Assembly (NCBI RefSeq): GCF_000828895.1
Contig: NZ_AP014568.1
Coordinates: forward strand, 657,699-721,698
From: Serpentinimonas raichei
GTDB taxonomy: Bacteria; Pseudomonadota; Gammaproteobacteria; Burkholderiales; Burkholderiaceae_C
Direction of reading: 5' to 3'
Length of the DNA: 64,000 bases
The position numbers were made by a program, and so were the translations under genes. How positions within the stretch are numbered: position 1 is the first letter of the stretch; every line of letters begins with the position of its first letter. The notes below the pieces were generated by a model that saw only the letters and a list, made by a program, of their open reading frames with translations, did no database searches and was not told where the DNA came from. Shown one piece after another: positions 1-11,346 of this stretch.

Positions 1-482
1 ACGGCTTGCAGCAAAGCTGGTCCGAGCGCGGGCTGGAATTGGTCCAAGTGGGGCCGGGTTGGTGTTTTCGCAGCCGCGCGGAGGTGCGGCCTTACCTCGA
101 GCGCCTGCACCCCGAAAAGCCGCCCAAATACAGCCGCGCCGTGCTCGAGACCTTGGCCATCGTGGCCTATCGACAGCCCGTCACGCGCGGCGAAATGGAA
201 GATTTGCGCGGTGTCAGCATCCACAGTGGGATTTTGAAACAACTCGAAGCGCGCGGCTGGATTGAGGTGGTGGGGCAGCGCCAAACGCCCGGCCGGCCCG
301 CCTTGTACGCCACCACGCCCCAGTTTTTGCGCGACCTTGCCCTGCCGTCCTTGGCCGAACTGCCCTTGGTGCCCGCCGCCGCTGAGCCGATGCGTGGGTC
401 GAAAGAAACGCCGGCGCCCAGGTTGCCGGGTTTTGCCCCGCCACCCGGCCGCCCTGCCGCCCAGCCCACGCCACCCCTTTAA
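1..482 (+). CDS. scpB: Segregation and condensation protein B, 3' part
   Basis: This is the C-terminal part of ScpB, the winged-helix subunit of the SMC-ScpAB condensin complex that compacts and segregates the chromosome. The frame is open from base 3 with no start inside the window, so the gene begins upstream. The visible 159 residues carry the conserved stretch with HPEKPPKYSRAVLETLAI, then AYRQPVTRGEMEDLRGV and the GRPALYATT winged-helix core. A proline-rich tail of about 40 residues follows, as is common in Burkholderiales. The TAA stop lies 13 bp before the rluB start, which fits the usual scpA-scpB-rluB operon. Family assignment is firm; only the N-terminus is missing. Confidence 0.93.
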   Translation, partial: GLQQSWSERGLELVQVGPGWCFRSRAEVRPYLERLHPEKPPKYSRAVLETLAIVAYRQPVTRGEMEDLRGVSIHSGILKQLEARGWIEVVGQRQTPGRPALYATTPQFLRDLALPSLAELPLVPAAAEPMRGSKETPAPRLPGFAPPPGRPAAQPTPPL

Positions 483-495
483 TGCCGCCATCCGA

Positions 496-1650
496 ATGAG
501 CCCTCCAGTGAACCGCAAAACCCCTTCCATCCGCCCCGCCGAAGCAGCTTCCGAAGCGGCCACCGCACCCATTCCTGCGCCAGACGCCGTTGCGGTGGGC
601 TTCGAGGCTGTGGTCTCGGGCGCCTTCGATGCCGATTTGCAGGTGCCACCCGCACCCGACGAGCCCGCGCAGCCCTCCAAGCGGGTGCTGGAGCCCGAGG
701 CCGAAGCGCCCAAGCTGCACAAGGTGTTGGCGCAGGCCGGGCTGGGCTCTAGGCTGGAGATGGAGCGCCTGATCGCCCAAGGCCAGATCACGGTCAACGG
801 CGAGCCGGCCCACGTGGGGCAACGCATCCAGCAAGGCGACGCCATCCGCATCGATGGCCGCCCGATCAAGCTGCGCATCGCGCCGCTGCCGCCGCGCGTG
901 CTGGCCTATCACAAGCCGGCCGGTGAGGTGGTGACGCACGACGACCCGCAAAACCGCCCCACCGTGTTTCGCCGCCTGCCGCGCCTGTACAGCGGCAAGT
1001 GGCAGTCGGTTGGGCGGCTCGACATCAACACCGAGGGGCTGCTGCTGTTGACCAATTCGGGCGAGCTGGCGCATTTGCTGATGCACCCCAGCTTTGGCCT
1101 GCAACGCGAATACGCGGTGCGCGTGCTGGGTGCCTTGAGCCTGGAGGAAAAGCAAAAGCTGCTCGATGGGGTGCAGCTCGAAGACGGTCCGGCGCAGTTT
1201 CAAACGCTCGAAGAGGGTGGTGGTGAAGGGGCCAACTGCTGGTACCGGGTGACGATCGCCGAAGGCCGCAACCGCGAGGTGCGGCGCATGTTCGAGTCGC
1301 TCGGGCACGCGGTGAGCCGCCTGATCCGCATCCGCTATGGGGCCGTGGCGCTTCCGCGCGGCTTGCGCCGGGGGGTGTGGATGGAGCTCGACGCGCGCGA
1401 CGTGGCGCGCCTGACCGAGGCCACGGGCATGGACCGCACGCTGGAATCGCGCGCGCGCCAGTTCCAGCCCCCGGCGCCGCCCAAGCGCCAGCCTTCAAGG
1501 GGCCGCAGCCAGGGGCCGCGCCCGAGCGCGCCCAAACTGGTCGATGGCGCGCCCATGCCGCGCAACACCGGCCGCATCAGCGCCCGCGCGCCCAGCCCAG
1601 GGCCCAAACGCGGCGCCGCGCGCGGCCCCAAACCCGGTGCTCCGCGCTAA
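496..1650 (+). CDS. rluB: 23S rRNA pseudouridine(2605) synthase RluB
   Basis: RluB converts U2605 of 23S rRNA to pseudouridine during large-subunit maturation. The ATG at 496 is chosen because it lies just after the scpB stop; the frame is open further upstream only as an overlap with scpB. The 384-residue product has a low-complexity N-terminus, an S4 RNA-binding domain (about residues 71-130, beginning KLHKVLAQAGLGSR) and an RsuA-type catalytic domain. The motif GRLDINTEGLLLLT lies near residue 173, with the catalytic Asp in GRLD. A basic Arg/Pro/Ala-rich tail of about 65 residues follows. Such a tail is common in RluB and probably binds rRNA nonspecifically (inference). Confidence 0.93.
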   Translation: MSPPVNRKTPSIRPAEAASEAATAPIPAPDAVAVGFEAVVSGAFDADLQVPPAPDEPAQPSKRVLEPEAEAPKLHKVLAQAGLGSRLEMERLIAQGQITVNGEPAHVGQRIQQGDAIRIDGRPIKLRIAPLPPRVLAYHKPAGEVVTHDDPQNRPTVFRRLPRLYSGKWQSVGRLDINTEGLLLLTNSGELAHLLMHPSFGLQREYAVRVLGALSLEEKQKLLDGVQLEDGPAQFQTLEEGGGEGANCWYRVTIAEGRNREVRRMFESLGHAVSRLIRIRYGAVALPRGLRRGVWMELDARDVARLTEATGMDRTLESRARQFQPPAPPKRQPSRGRSQGPRPSAPKLVDGAPMPRNTGRISARAPSPGPKRGAARGPKPGAPR

Positions 1651-1658
1651 GAGCGGGT

Positions 1659-1664
1659 TAGAAT
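1659..1664 (+). promoter_or_regulatory. Possible -10 box upstream of ndk
   Basis: TAGAAT lies directly after the rluB stop and 50 bp before the ndk start. No good -35 element is visible at 16-18 bp. ndk has its own ribosome-binding sequence (AGGA in the 64-bp gap), so an independent ndk promoter is plausible but unproven. Confidence 0.3.
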
Positions 1665-1714
1665 CACGGGCTTAATCCAACTCACCCCACACGACTCCTT
1701 TCAGGATACCCCTC

Positions 1715-2140
1715 ATGGCCATTGAGCGCACCCTCTCCATCATCAAGCCCGACGCCGTCGCCAAAAACGTGATCGGCCAGATCACCAGCCGCTTCGAAGC
1801 CGCTGGCCTCAAGGTCGTCGCCGCCAAACTGGTGCAGCTCTCGCGCGCCGAGGCCGAGCAGTTCTACGGTGTGCACCGCGCCCGCCCCTTCTTCAAAGAC
1901 TTGGTGGACTTCATGCTCTCGGGCCCGGTCATGATCCAGGTGCTCGAGGGCGAAGACGCCATCGCCAAGAACCGCGACCTGATGGGCGCCACCGACCCGA
2001 AGAAGGCCGCGCCGGGCACCATCCGCGCCGACTTCGCCGACAGCATCGACGCCAACGCCGTGCACGGCTCCGACGCCCCCGAAACCGCCGCCGCCGAAGT
2101 GGCTTTCTTCTTCGCCGGCCTCAACGTCTACTCCCGCTGA
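1715..2140 (+). CDS. ndk: Nucleoside diphosphate kinase
   Basis: Ndk transfers the gamma-phosphate of ATP to nucleoside diphosphates through a phosphohistidine, balancing NTP and dNTP pools. The 141-residue length is standard. The sequence starts with the family hallmark [12 protein letters not shown]. The catalytic histidine is His117 in NAVHGSD, at the expected position. An AGGA ribosome-binding sequence precedes the ATG. The gene sits between rluB and rlmN, the normal order in Burkholderiales, and ends 7 bp before rlmN, so the two are probably co-transcribed. Confidence 0.97.
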   Translation: MAIERTLSIIKPDAVAKNVIGQITSRFEAAGLKVVAAKLVQLSRAEAEQFYGVHRARPFFKDLVDFMLSGPVMIQVLEGEDAIAKNRDLMGATDPKKAAPGTIRADFADSIDANAVHGSDAPETAAAEVAFFFAGLNVYSR

Positions 2141-2147
2141 CCATGCA

Positions 2148-3310
<1,163 letters not shown>

Positions 3311-3314
<4 letters not shown>

Positions 3315-4120
3315 ATAGTCGAATCATTGCGCTGTGGCGCACCAGTCTGGTGCTGGGTTTGTGCCTGGGGTTGTGGGCCTGTGCCGCCGCACCGGGTGGC
3401 GCGGCCAGCGAACAACCGCTGATGGCGGGCATCACCGAACCCACGGATGCGCAGCGCCGGGCCCAGATCCGGCTCGAACTGGCGGCGGCTTTTCTGGAAA
3501 ACAACCAACCTGCCGTGGCGCTGGAGGAGATCAACCGCGCCGTGCAGGCCGACCCGAACCTGGCGGCGGCGCACAACCTGCGCGGGCTGGTGCTGATGCA
3601 GCTCAACGAGTTTGCGCTGGCCGAGCAGAGTTTGCAGCAGGCCTTGCGGCTGGCGCCGCGCGACGGCGACAGTTGGCACAACCTCGGTTGGCTGCAATGC
3701 CAGCAGGGGCGCTTTGGGGAGGCGATGCAGTCTTTCGCACGCGCCTTGCAAGCCCCGAACTACCCGGCGCTGCCGCGCTCTTGGATGGCCCAAGGCATCT
3801 GCCAGGCGCGCGCTGGCCAAAGCGCCGAAGCGGTGCAAAGCCTGGCCCGCTCTTTCGAGCTCGATCCTGGCAATCCCATCACGCTCTACAACCTGGCCCT
3901 GCTGCTGCACCAGCGCCAGGATAGCGAGCGCGCCCGCTTTTACCTGCGCCGGCTCAACAATTCCGAATTTGCCAACGCCGAGTCGCTCTGGTTGGGCGTG
4001 AAAATTGAAAACCGGCTGCAAAACCGCGAGGCAGCGCAGCAACTGGGGCGCCAGCTGCAACGCCGCTTCCCCGACTCGCGCCAAGCCAATGCCTACGAAC
4101 GAGGGGCTTTCGATGAATGA
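3311..4120 (+). CDS. pilW: Type IV pilus biogenesis/stability lipoprotein PilW (PilF)
   Basis: This is a TPR lipoprotein of the PilF/PilW family, the pilotin that helps the PilQ secretin multimerise in the outer membrane. The ATG at 3311 overlaps the rlmN stop and starts a 269-residue protein; an open frame a few codons upstream lies inside rlmN. The N-terminus is a lipoprotein signal (hydrophobic stretch GLCLGLWAC, lipobox Cys at about residue 22). Four or more TPR units follow, for example [21 protein letters not shown] and [19 protein letters not shown]. The position between rlmN and rodZ is the usual pilW position in proteobacteria. The gene overlaps rodZ by 8 bp. Confidence 0.88.
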
Positions 4121-5009
4121 GCTGCGCCCCGAGCCGCCCGCTGACGCTGCGGGCGGCGCCACCGGTGCCGCTGCTGCGGGGGTTTTGACCTTGCGCCAAG
4201 CGCGCGAGCGTGCTGGAGTGCACGCGGCGGCCTTGGCGGCTACGCTCAAAGTGCCGCTGCGTCAGCTCGAAGCGCTGGAGTCTGGGCGCTACGACGAGTT
4301 GCCCGACCTGACCTTTGCCCGGACCCTGGCCTTGAGCGTGTGCCGCCAGCTCAAGCTCGATCCGGGTCCGGTGCTGGCCCAAATGCCCACGGCCGGCCAA
4401 GTGCGGCTGGGTGCATCCGACACCGCCTTGCACACGCCCATGCCGCAGGAGGGGGTTTCAGTGCTGGCGCGCGCCGTGGCGGTGCCCTTGCAATCGCTAT
4501 CCAAGCCCTTGGCGGTCGCCGTGCTGCTGCTGGTGGTGGCCTTGGCGCTCTGGTTTTTGCTGCCGCAGCAACCAGCGCCCGCGCCAGTCCCAGAGCCCGC
4601 ACCGCTGGCAGAACCCGCAGCGCCGCCGCTGACGAGCGGCCCCGATGCGGCTGCGCCCGCTGAAGCGCCTGCTCCCGTTGCAATCCCGCCCGCACCGCCC
4701 GCACCGCCCCCCGTCCCCGTCCCCGTCCCCGTCCCTGCTGCCCCCGTCTCCGCCACTCCCGCCACCGCCACCGTCGCCCCGCTGCGCCTCAGCGCGAGCC
4801 AAAGCGCCTGGGTGCAAGTCACCGGGGCCTCGGGACGGGTGCTGCTGCAGCGGCATCTGCAAGCGGGCGAAGCGCTGGACTTTGCCGACGACCTGCCGCT
4901 GCAAGTGGTGGTCGGCCGCGCCGACGCGGTCCAAGTGGCCGTGCGCGGCCAGGCGCTCGATTTGGCTGCACACAGCCGCAACAACGTGGCCCGCCTGCAA
5001 GTGAGGTGA
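4113..5009 (+). CDS. rodZ: RodZ-like cytoskeletal/cell-shape protein with HTH and DUF4115 domains
   Basis: RodZ links MreB to the membrane and supports rod shape. The product is 298 residues from the ATG at 4113 (MNELRPEPP). It has an N-terminal helix-turn-helix domain (about residues 25-90, LRQARERAGVHAAALAATLK), a single transmembrane helix near residues 131-150 (LAVAVLLLVVALALWFLLPQ), a Pro/Ala/Val-rich periplasmic linker and a C-terminal DUF4115 beta-domain (SASQSAWVQVTGASGRVLLQ). The linker is encoded partly by four perfect CCCCGT hexamers at 4709-4732. The gene lies 6 bp before ispG, as in many proteobacteria. Confidence 0.85.
   Translation: MNELRPEPPADAAGGATGAAAAGVLTLRQARERAGVHAAALAATLKVPLRQLEALESGRYDELPDLTFARTLALSVCRQLKLDPGPVLAQMPTAGQVRLGASDTALHTPMPQEGVSVLARAVAVPLQSLSKPLAVAVLLLVVALALWFLLPQQPAPAPVPEPAPLAEPAAPPLTSGPDAAAPAEAPAPVAIPPAPPAPPPVPVPVPVPAAPVSATPATATVAPLRLSASQSAWVQVTGASGRVLLQRHLQAGEALDFADDLPLQVVVGRADAVQVAVRGQALDLAAHSRNNVARLQVR
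4709..4732 (+). repeat. (CCCCGT)4 in-frame hexamer repeat in rodZ
   Basis: Four perfect tandem copies of CCCCGT encode alternating Pro-Val in the periplasmic linker of RodZ. A change in copy number would add or remove two residues without shifting the frame. Confidence 0.9.
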
Positions 5010-5015
5010 ACTGAA

Positions 5016-6278
5016 ATGAATTTGCACGACCATCCGCCGCCCCTGACCGAGATCCCGCGCCGCAAGACGCACCAAGGCATCGTGCGCTGGGGCGCGCACC
5101 AGGTGCCGCTCGGTGGCGACGCGCCGGTGCGGGTGCAGTCGATGACCAACACCGACACCGCCGACGCCATCGGCACCGCGATTCAGGTCAAGGAGCTGGC
5201 CGAGGCCGGCTCCGAGCTGGTGCGCATCACCGTCAACAACGACGAGGCCGCGCGCGCCGTGCCGCACATCCGCGAGCAGCTCGACCGCATGGGCGTCGTG
5301 GTGCCGCTGATCGGCGACTTCCACTACAACGGACACCGCCTGCTGCAAGACCATCCGGCGATGGCACAGGCGCTCTCCAAGTACCGCATCAACCCCGGCA
5401 ACGTCGGCAAGGGCGACAAAAAAGACAAGCAATTCGCCCAGATGGTCGAGGCCGCGCTGCGCTGGGACAAGCACATCCGCATCGGCGTCAACTGGGGCAG
5501 CCTAGACCAAGAACTGCTGGCCAGCCTGATGGACGAAAACGCCCGCCGCACCCAGCCGTGGCAGCCGCGCCAGGTGATGATCGAGGCGCTCATCAGCTCG
5601 GCGCTGCAATCGGCGCAGCAGGCCCAGGCCATGGGCATGCAGCCGGGCGACATCGTGCTCTCGTGCAAGGTGAGTGGGGTGCAAGACCTGATCGCGGTCT
5701 ATCAAGAGCTGCACCGGCGCTGCGACTACCCGCTGCACCTGGGCCTGACCGAAGCCGGCATGGGCGTGCGCGGCACCGTGGCCTCGGCGGCGGCCCTGTC
5801 GGTGCTGCTGCAGCAGGGCATAGGCGACACCATCCGCGTCTCGCTCACGCCGCAGCCGGGCGAGTCGCGCACCCAAGAGGTGGTGGTGGCACTCGAAATC
5901 GTGCAGGCGCTGGGGCTGCGCAGCTTCGTGCCCAGCGTCACCGCCTGCCCGGGTTGCGGGCGCACCACCAGCACCGTGTTCCTCGATCTGGCGAAACAGA
6001 TCGACGACTACCTGCGCTCCTCCATGCCGGGCTGGCGCGAGCGCTACCCCGGGGTGGAAAACCTCAAGGTGGCGGTGATGGGTTGCATCGTCAACGGCCC
6101 GGGCGAGAGCAAACACGCCGACATCGGCATCAGCCTGCCGGGCACCGGCGAGGCCCCGGCGGCGCCGGTGTTCATCGACGGCGAAAAGCGCCTGACCCTG
6201 CGCGGCGAGCAGATTGCGGCCGAGTTTCAGCAGATCGTGCAAAACTACATCGAACAGCGCTTTGGCGCGCGGCCCTGA
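5016..6278 (+). CDS. ispG: (E)-4-hydroxy-3-methylbut-2-enyl-diphosphate synthase (flavodoxin)
   Basis: IspG (GcpE) catalyses the [4Fe-4S]-dependent reductive ring opening of methylerythritol cyclodiphosphate to HMBPP in the non-mevalonate isoprenoid pathway. The 420-residue protein has the cluster cysteines Cys311 and Cys314 (ACPGCGRT) and Cys357 ([10 protein letters not shown]), and the N-terminal TIM-barrel motif [13 protein letters not shown]. It contains an extra insertion relative to the shortest IspG forms, including [16 protein letters not shown], as is typical of Burkholderiales. It lies between rodZ and hisS, the conserved order. Confidence 0.96.
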   Translation: MNLHDHPPPLTEIPRRKTHQGIVRWGAHQVPLGGDAPVRVQSMTNTDTADAIGTAIQVKELAEAGSELVRITVNNDEAARAVPHIREQLDRMGVVVPLIGDFHYNGHRLLQDHPAMAQALSKYRINPGNVGKGDKKDKQFAQMVEAALRWDKHIRIGVNWGSLDQELLASLMDENARRTQPWQPRQVMIEALISSALQSAQQAQAMGMQPGDIVLSCKVSGVQDLIAVYQELHRRCDYPLHLGLTEAGMGVRGTVASAAALSVLLQQGIGDTIRVSLTPQPGESRTQEVVVALEIVQALGLRSFVPSVTACPGCGRTTSTVFLDLAKQIDDYLRSSMPGWRERYPGVENLKVAVMGCIVNGPGESKHADIGISLPGTGEAPAAPVFIDGEKRLTLRGEQIAAEFQQIVQNYIEQRFGARP

Positions 6279-6319
6279 GCGGCGCGTGCGGCAGCGGTTT
6301 TATTCCTCATTTCCAAATC

Positions 6320-7615
6320 ATGGCTGAACCCTTGCGTGCCGTCAAAGGCATGAACGATATTTTTGCGCCCGCTTCCGGCCACTGGGAGTGGCTGGAGGCC
6401 AAGGTGCGCGAGCTGATGGCGCGCTACGCCTACCGCAACGTGCGCACCCCGATCGTCGAGCCGACGGCGCTGTTCGTGCGCGGCTTGGGCGAAGTGACCG
6501 ACATCGTCGAAAAAGAGATGTACTCCTTCGAGGACCGGCTCAACGGCGAGCAGCTCACGCTGCGCCCCGAGGCCACGGCTGGCGTGGTGCGCGCGGTGCA
6601 AGAGCACAACCAGCTCTACGACGGCCCCAAGCGCCTGTACTACCTCGGGCCGATGTTTAGACACGAGCGCCCGCAGCGCGGCCGCTACCGCCAGTTTCAC
6701 CAGGTGGGGGCGGAGGCGCTGGGTTTTGCCGGCCCCGATGTGGATGCCGAACTCATCGCCTTGGCCGCCGATTTGTGGGCCGAGCTGGGCCTGAGCGGCA
6801 TCACGCTCGAACTCAACAGCCTGGGCCAGCCCAATGAGCGGCTGGCGCACCGCCAGGCGCTGATCGCCTACCTGGAGCAGCACCTCGATCGGCTCGACGA
6901 GGACGCGCGCCGGCGCCTCTACAGCAACCCGCTGCGCGTGCTCGACACCAAAAACCCCGACCTGCAGGCGCTGGTGGAAGCGGCGCCGAAGCTGATCGAC
7001 TACCTCGGGGCGGCTTCGCTGGCGCATTTCGAGGCCTTGCGCGCCTTGCTCGATGCGCAAGGCATCACCTACCGCCTCAATCCGCGCCTGGTGCGCGGGC
7101 TGGACTACTACAACCTGAGCGTGTTCGAGTTCGTCACCGACACCCTCGGGGCGCAGGGCACGGTCTGCGCCGGCGGGCGCTACGACGGCCTGCTGGAGCA
7201 GATCGGCGGCAAGGCGGCCCCGGCGGTGGGTTGGGCGCTGGGCATGGAGCGCATCCTGGAGCTGCTTAAAGTGCAAGGCAAGCTGCCGCCGCTGCCGGTG
7301 CCCGACTGCTACGCCGTGGTGCCGCAGCCCGAGGCCATGGCGCAGGTGCTGGCGCTGCTGCGCCCCTTGCGCGCCGCCGGGCTGGCGGTGCAGATGCACG
7401 GCGCTGGCCCAGAGGGCTTGAGCAGCATGAAGGCGCAGTTCAAAAAGGCCGACGCCAGCGGCGCGCGCTACGCGCTGGTGTTTGGCGCCGCCGAACTCGC
7501 TGCCGGGCAGGTGGCGGTCAAGCCGCTGCGCGCCGACGCCACGGGCTCGATACAAGAGCAGACCCTGCTGCCGCTGGCCGAAGTGGGGCAGTGGGCGGCG
7601 CGCTTGCGCGCTTAG
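6320..7615 (+). CDS. hisS: Histidine--tRNA ligase
   Basis: HisRS charges tRNA-His. The ATG at 6320 gives a 431-residue protein ([14 protein letters not shown]); the open frame runs further upstream inside ispG but without homology. Class II motifs are visible: motif 2 ([16 protein letters not shown]), the histidine-specific signature ([15 protein letters not shown]), motif 3 (GWALGMERI) and the C-terminal anticodon-binding domain from about residue 330. The gene is 41 bp downstream of ispG. The next gene, yfgM, follows after 169 bp. Confidence 0.97.
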   Translation: MAEPLRAVKGMNDIFAPASGHWEWLEAKVRELMARYAYRNVRTPIVEPTALFVRGLGEVTDIVEKEMYSFEDRLNGEQLTLRPEATAGVVRAVQEHNQLYDGPKRLYYLGPMFRHERPQRGRYRQFHQVGAEALGFAGPDVDAELIALAADLWAELGLSGITLELNSLGQPNERLAHRQALIAYLEQHLDRLDEDARRRLYSNPLRVLDTKNPDLQALVEAAPKLIDYLGAASLAHFEALRALLDAQGITYRLNPRLVRGLDYYNLSVFEFVTDTLGAQGTVCAGGRYDGLLEQIGGKAAPAVGWALGMERILELLKVQGKLPPLPVPDCYAVVPQPEAMAQVLALLRPLRAAGLAVQMHGAGPEGLSSMKAQFKKADASGARYALVFGAAELAAGQVAVKPLRADATGSIQEQTLLPLAEVGQWAARLRA

Positions 7616-7685
7616 CGCCGCCGCGGCGGGCAGCCCAACGGGGTCTGCTTGGCGCGCTGTTCGGCCAGCCCGGCGGGCCAGCGCC

Positions 7686-7691
7686 TACAAT
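7686..7691 (+). promoter_or_regulatory. Possible -10 box ahead of yfgM-bamB-der
   Basis: TACAAT lies in the 169-bp hisS-yfgM gap, 93 bp before the yfgM start. No convincing -35 is seen. The rest of the gap contains a GC-rich palindrome just after the hisS stop (around 7617-7631) without a T-tract. Confidence 0.3.
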
Positions 7692-7784
7692 CGGCGCACG
7701 ACAGGGCCCGAACCGGCCCAGACCCGCCACACCCACCTGTGGCCCCGACATTTTTGCTCGCGCAATTTTTGCAAGCTCATCCCC

Positions 7785-8483
7785 ATGGCCAAAACTTTCG
7801 ATCCGCACGAAGAAGAACAACTCGACCAGCTCAAGCGTTTCTGGGGCCGCTTTGGCAGCCTCATCACTTGGGTGCTGGTGGCCGTGCTGGCCGCTTTCGC
7901 GGCTTGGAACGGCTGGAACTACTGGCAGCGCCAGCAGGCTGTCGAAGCCGCCGTGCTCTATCAGGCCTTGGACGAAGCCGCCGCCGCCAACGACGCCGAA
8001 CGCGTGCGCCAGGTCTGGGCCGACATCCAGCAACAGGTGCCGCGCACCGCGCAGGCGCAGCAGGCCGGTCTGCTGGCGGCGCGTGCGCTGCTACAGCTCG
8101 AGGCGCCCGACGACGCGCGCCAGGCGCTGCATTTCGTGCGCGACAACGCCGCCGACCCCGGGGTGGTGGCGGCCGCGCGGCTGCGTCTGGCGGCCCTCGA
8201 GCTTCAAGCGGGCCAACACGAGGCCGCGCTGCAGGCTTTGGGCGCCGACATGCCGCCCGAGTTTGCCGCCCTGGTGGCCGACCGGCGTGGCGACGTGCTG
8301 CTGGCCCAAGGCCAGACCGACGCCGCTCGCCTAGCCTATTTGCAGGCTTGGACGGCCATGGACGATGCGCTCGACTACCGGCGCGTGATCGAAGCCAAGC
8401 TCAATGCCTTGGGGGTCGACCCCAATGCCCCAGCCACCCCGGCCAACGAGGCAGCCCCAGCCACCCCGGCTGCTCCCCAGTGA
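7785..8483 (+). CDS. yfgM: YfgM family membrane-anchored tetratricopeptide protein
   Basis: YfgM is an inner-membrane protein with a periplasmic TPR-like domain that associates with SecYEG and periplasmic chaperones. The 232-residue product has a short acidic cytoplasmic N-terminus (FDPHEEEQLDQLKRFW), one transmembrane helix near residues 25-42 (LITWVLVAVLAAFAAW), a helical periplasmic domain and an Ala/Pro-rich tail. It lies between hisS and bamB, the same neighbourhood as in E. coli and other Burkholderiales. The bamB start is 13 bp downstream. Confidence 0.85.
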   Translation: MAKTFDPHEEEQLDQLKRFWGRFGSLITWVLVAVLAAFAAWNGWNYWQRQQAVEAAVLYQALDEAAAANDAERVRQVWADIQQQVPRTAQAQQAGLLAARALLQLEAPDDARQALHFVRDNAADPGVVAAARLRLAALELQAGQHEAALQALGADMPPEFAALVADRRGDVLLAQGQTDAARLAYLQAWTAMDDALDYRRVIEAKLNALGVDPNAPATPANEAAPATPAAPQ

Positions 8484-8496
8484 CGGAGACTTTGCA

Positions 8497-9669
8497 GTGA
8501 ACCCAGCCCCCCACCTCTCGCCGCGCTTGGTGCGCAACGCCATCGGCCGCTCCGTGGCAGCAGTCTCCCTTGCCGCCGCCTTGGCGCTCACGCTGGCGGC
8601 CTGCTCCTCGGCGCCAGAGCGCCCGCAGCCGACGCCGCTGGCCCCGCTGGTGGCGCTGCAACCGGCCACCCAGGTTTGGAGCACCGCCATCGGCGCCGTC
8701 GATCCGCTGCTCACCCCGGCCATCCATGGTCAGACGCTGTTGCTGGCCAACGCCGCCGGCGCCGTGCTGGCGCTCGATGGTGGCAACGGCCAGGTGCGCT
8801 GGCGCGTCGAGCTGGCGCAGCCACTCTCGGCCGCCGTGGGCTTCGATGGCCAGACGGCGGCGGTGGTGACGCAAGAAAACGAGTTGTTGGTGCTCAACAG
8901 CACCGGGGTGCAGTGGCGCGCACGCCTGCCGGCCCGTGTCCTCACGGCGCCGCTGGTGGCCGGGCAGCGCGTGTTCGTGCTCGCCAACGACCGCAGCGTA
9001 CACGCCTTCGACGCCCGCAACGGCGCCCCGCTGTGGCAGCAGCGCGGCCGCGCCGCCGAGGCGCTGGTGCTGCAACAAAGCGGTGTCCTGCTGGCGGTGG
9101 GCGACACCTTGGTGGCGGGTTTGGGCGGGCGCATGCTGGGCTTTGATCCGCTCAACGGCCGCATCCGCTGGGACGCGGCCATCGCCACCCCGCGCGGCGT
9201 GAATGAAATCGAGCGCCTGGTCGATCTGGTCGGGCGCACGGGTCGGGTGGGCGATCGGCTCTGCGTGCGCGCCTTCCAAGCGGCCGTGGGTTGCGTCGAT
9301 GCCGCCACCGGCCGCCTGCTCTGGACCCAGCCCGCCGACGGCGCCGTGGGCCTGAGCGCCGACGCCGAGCGCGTCTATGGGGTGGAGCGCAACGGCCGCG
9401 TGCTGGCTTGGCGGCAAGATACGGGCGCCCGCGCCTGGAGCAGCGACGCCTTTTTGCACCGCGGCCTGACCGCGCCGCTGGCGGCTGGCCGCTCGATCGC
9501 CATTGGCGACGCGCAGGGCTTCGTGCACCTGCTGTCGCGCGACGACGGCAGCGCCGTCAACCGCCTCAGCACCGACGGTTCGGCCATCGTCGCTGGCCCG
9601 CTGCTGCTGGGCAACACCTTGGTGGCGGTGACGCGCAACGGCGGCGTCTACGCTTGGCGGCCCCAATGA
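8497..9669 (+). CDS. bamB: Outer membrane protein assembly factor BamB
   Basis: BamB is a lipoprotein of the BAM complex that inserts beta-barrel proteins into the outer membrane. The start is a GTG at 8497, preceded by GGAG at good spacing, giving 390 residues. The N-terminus is a lipoprotein signal with lipobox LAAC (Cys near residue 30). The rest shows repeated PQQ-like beta-propeller blades such as [32 protein letters not shown] and [15 protein letters not shown]. The stop overlaps the der ATG (ATGA). Confidence 0.92.
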   Translation: MNPAPHLSPRLVRNAIGRSVAAVSLAAALALTLAACSSAPERPQPTPLAPLVALQPATQVWSTAIGAVDPLLTPAIHGQTLLLANAAGAVLALDGGNGQVRWRVELAQPLSAAVGFDGQTAAVVTQENELLVLNSTGVQWRARLPARVLTAPLVAGQRVFVLANDRSVHAFDARNGAPLWQQRGRAAEALVLQQSGVLLAVGDTLVAGLGGRMLGFDPLNGRIRWDAAIATPRGVNEIERLVDLVGRTGRVGDRLCVRAFQAAVGCVDAATGRLLWTQPADGAVGLSADAERVYGVERNGRVLAWRQDTGARAWSSDAFLHRGLTAPLAAGRSIAIGDAQGFVHLLSRDDGSAVNRLSTDGSAIVAGPLLLGNTLVAVTRNGGVYAWRPQ

Positions 9670-11003
9670 AGCCGGTGCTGGCGCTGGTCGGGCGACCCAA
9701 CGTAGGCAAGTCGACGCTCTACAACCGCCTGACCAAAACGCGCGACGCCATCGTTGCCGACCTGCCCGGCCTGACACGCGACCGCCACTACGGCAGCGCG
9801 CGGCTGGGCAAGCGCGAGTTCATCGTCATCGACACCGGTGGCTTCGAGCCCCGGGCCGAGGCCGGCATCTACCGCGAAATGGCCAAGCAAACCCGCCAGG
9901 CCGTGGCCGAGGCCGATGTGGTGCTGTTCGTGCTCGACGCCCGCTCGGGCTTGAGCGCGCAAGACCACGACATCGCCAACTATCTGCGCAAGCTCGGCAA
10001 ACCCTGTTTGTTGGTGGCCAACAAGGCCGAAGGGATGCTGGGAACAGCGCAGTGGAGCGAGTTCTATGAGCTCGGGCTGGGCGAGGTGCTGCCGGTTTCG
10101 GCGGCGCACGGGCAGGGCGTGCGCGAAATGCTGGAAGCGGCGCTGGACCGCTTGCCGCTGACCGAGGCCGCCGTTGCGGTGCCCGCTGAGGCCGATGAAG
10201 GGGTAATTCGGCTGGCCGTGGCCGGGCGCCCCAATGTGGGCAAATCGACCCTCATCAACACCTGGCTGGGCGAGGAGCGGCTGGTGGCCTTTGACCAGCC
10301 CGGCACCACACGCGATGCGATTTCCGTGCCCTTCGAGCGCAATGGGCAGAAGTTCGAGCTCATCGACACCGCCGGGCTGCGCCGCAAGGGCCGGGTGTTC
10401 GAGGCGGTGGAGAAGTTTTCGGTGGTCAAGACGCTGCAGGCCATCGAGAGCGCGCACGTGGTGCTGCTGCTGCTCGACGCCAGCCAAGGCGTGACCGATC
10501 AAGACGCGCACATCGCCGGTTTCGCGCTCGAGCACGGGCGCGCGGTGGTGGTGGCCCTCAACAAATGGGACGCCATCGACAGCTACCAGCGCGAGCAACT
10601 GCAGCGCTCGATCGAGAGCCGCTTGGCGTTTCTCAAGTTTGCCTCCATGCACACCATTTCGGCGCTCAAGCGCCAGGGACTGGCGCCGCTGTGGCCGGCG
10701 ATCGCCCAGGCCCACGCCTCGGCCTTCAAAAAAATGCCGACGCCGCTGCTGACCCGCATCCTGCAGGAATCGGTGGCCCTGCAAGCGCCCAAGCGCAGCG
10801 GCATGTACCGCCCCAAAATGCGCTACGCCCACCAAGGCGGCATGAACCCGCCGGTGGTGGTGATCCACGGCAACTCGCTCGAAGGCGTGCCCGACAGCTA
10901 CCGGCGCTTTCTGGAGGGGCGCTTTCGCAAGGCCTTCGATCTGGTGGGCACGCCGCTGCGCATCGAGTTCAAAATCGCCGACAATCCCTACGCCAAGCAA
11001 TAA
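9666..11003 (+). CDS. der: Ribosome biogenesis GTPase Der (EngA)
   Basis: Der is an essential GTPase for 50S ribosome assembly with two tandem G domains. The 445-residue product begins [20 protein letters not shown], so the first P-loop lies at about residues 8-16. The second P-loop, [12 protein letters not shown], is near residue 188. Both domains have DTGG/DTAG switch II and NKxD/NKWD motifs, and a KH-like C-terminal domain follows (about residue 350 onward). Translation probably couples with bamB through the ATGA overlap. This is the usual bamB-der-hfq order. Confidence 0.97.
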   Translation: MKPVLALVGRPNVGKSTLYNRLTKTRDAIVADLPGLTRDRHYGSARLGKREFIVIDTGGFEPRAEAGIYREMAKQTRQAVAEADVVLFVLDARSGLSAQDHDIANYLRKLGKPCLLVANKAEGMLGTAQWSEFYELGLGEVLPVSAAHGQGVREMLEAALDRLPLTEAAVAVPAEADEGVIRLAVAGRPNVGKSTLINTWLGEERLVAFDQPGTTRDAISVPFERNGQKFELIDTAGLRRKGRVFEAVEKFSVVKTLQAIESAHVVLLLLDASQGVTDQDAHIAGFALEHGRAVVVALNKWDAIDSYQREQLQRSIESRLAFLKFASMHTISALKRQGLAPLWPAIAQAHASAFKKMPTPLLTRILQESVALQAPKRSGMYRPKMRYAHQGGMNPPVVVIHGNSLEGVPDSYRRFLEGRFRKAFDLVGTPLRIEFKIADNPYAKQ

Positions 11004-11081
11004 AACCCAAGTGCGCGCACAAAAGCGGCCGCGCTGTGGTATCTTCATTTTCTCGAAACTTCTTCGAACACGGAACATATC

Positions 11082-11327
11082 GTGAGCAACAACAAAGGCC
11101 AACTCTTGCAGGACCCATTCTTGAACCAGCTCCGCCGCGAGCACGTGCCGGTGTCCATCTACCTCGTCAACGGGATCAAGCTGCAGGGGCAGATCGAATC
11201 GTTCGACCAGTACGTGGTGCTGCTGCGCAACACCGTCACCCAGATGGTCTACAAGCACGCCATTTCCACCATCGTGCCTGGGCGGCCGGTGCAGTTTTCG
11301 GCCACTGCGCCGACCGCCGAGGCCTGA
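11082..11327 (+). CDS. hfq: RNA chaperone Hfq
   Basis: Hfq is a hexameric Sm-like RNA chaperone that pairs small RNAs with mRNAs. It has 81 residues from a GTG start at 11082. The Sm1 region ([20 protein letters not shown], continuing to about residue 40) and the Sm2 motif [12 protein letters not shown] are intact. The C-terminal tail after the Sm core is very short (about 13 residues), as in many betaproteobacteria. The 78-bp upstream gap is AT-richer than its surroundings and holds TATCTT and a TTCTCGAAAC/TTCTTCGAAC near-repeat. A promoter there is possible, but I could not define one. Confidence 0.96.
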   Translation: MSNNKGQLLQDPFLNQLRREHVPVSIYLVNGIKLQGQIESFDQYVVLLRNTVTQMVYKHAISTIVPGRPVQFSATAPTAEA

Positions 11328-11346
11328 GCCCCTGAATCCCGATCCG

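Noticed and set aside
214..1308. Long open frame of 364 codons on the minus strand opposite scpB/rluB
   Set aside because: It is antisense to two clearly conserved genes, is rich in His/Arg/Gln as GC-rich shadow frames are, and shows no recognisable domain.
7617..7631. GC-rich palindrome after hisS as a terminator
   Set aside because: The stem is short and no T-tract follows, so I could not support an intrinsic terminator.
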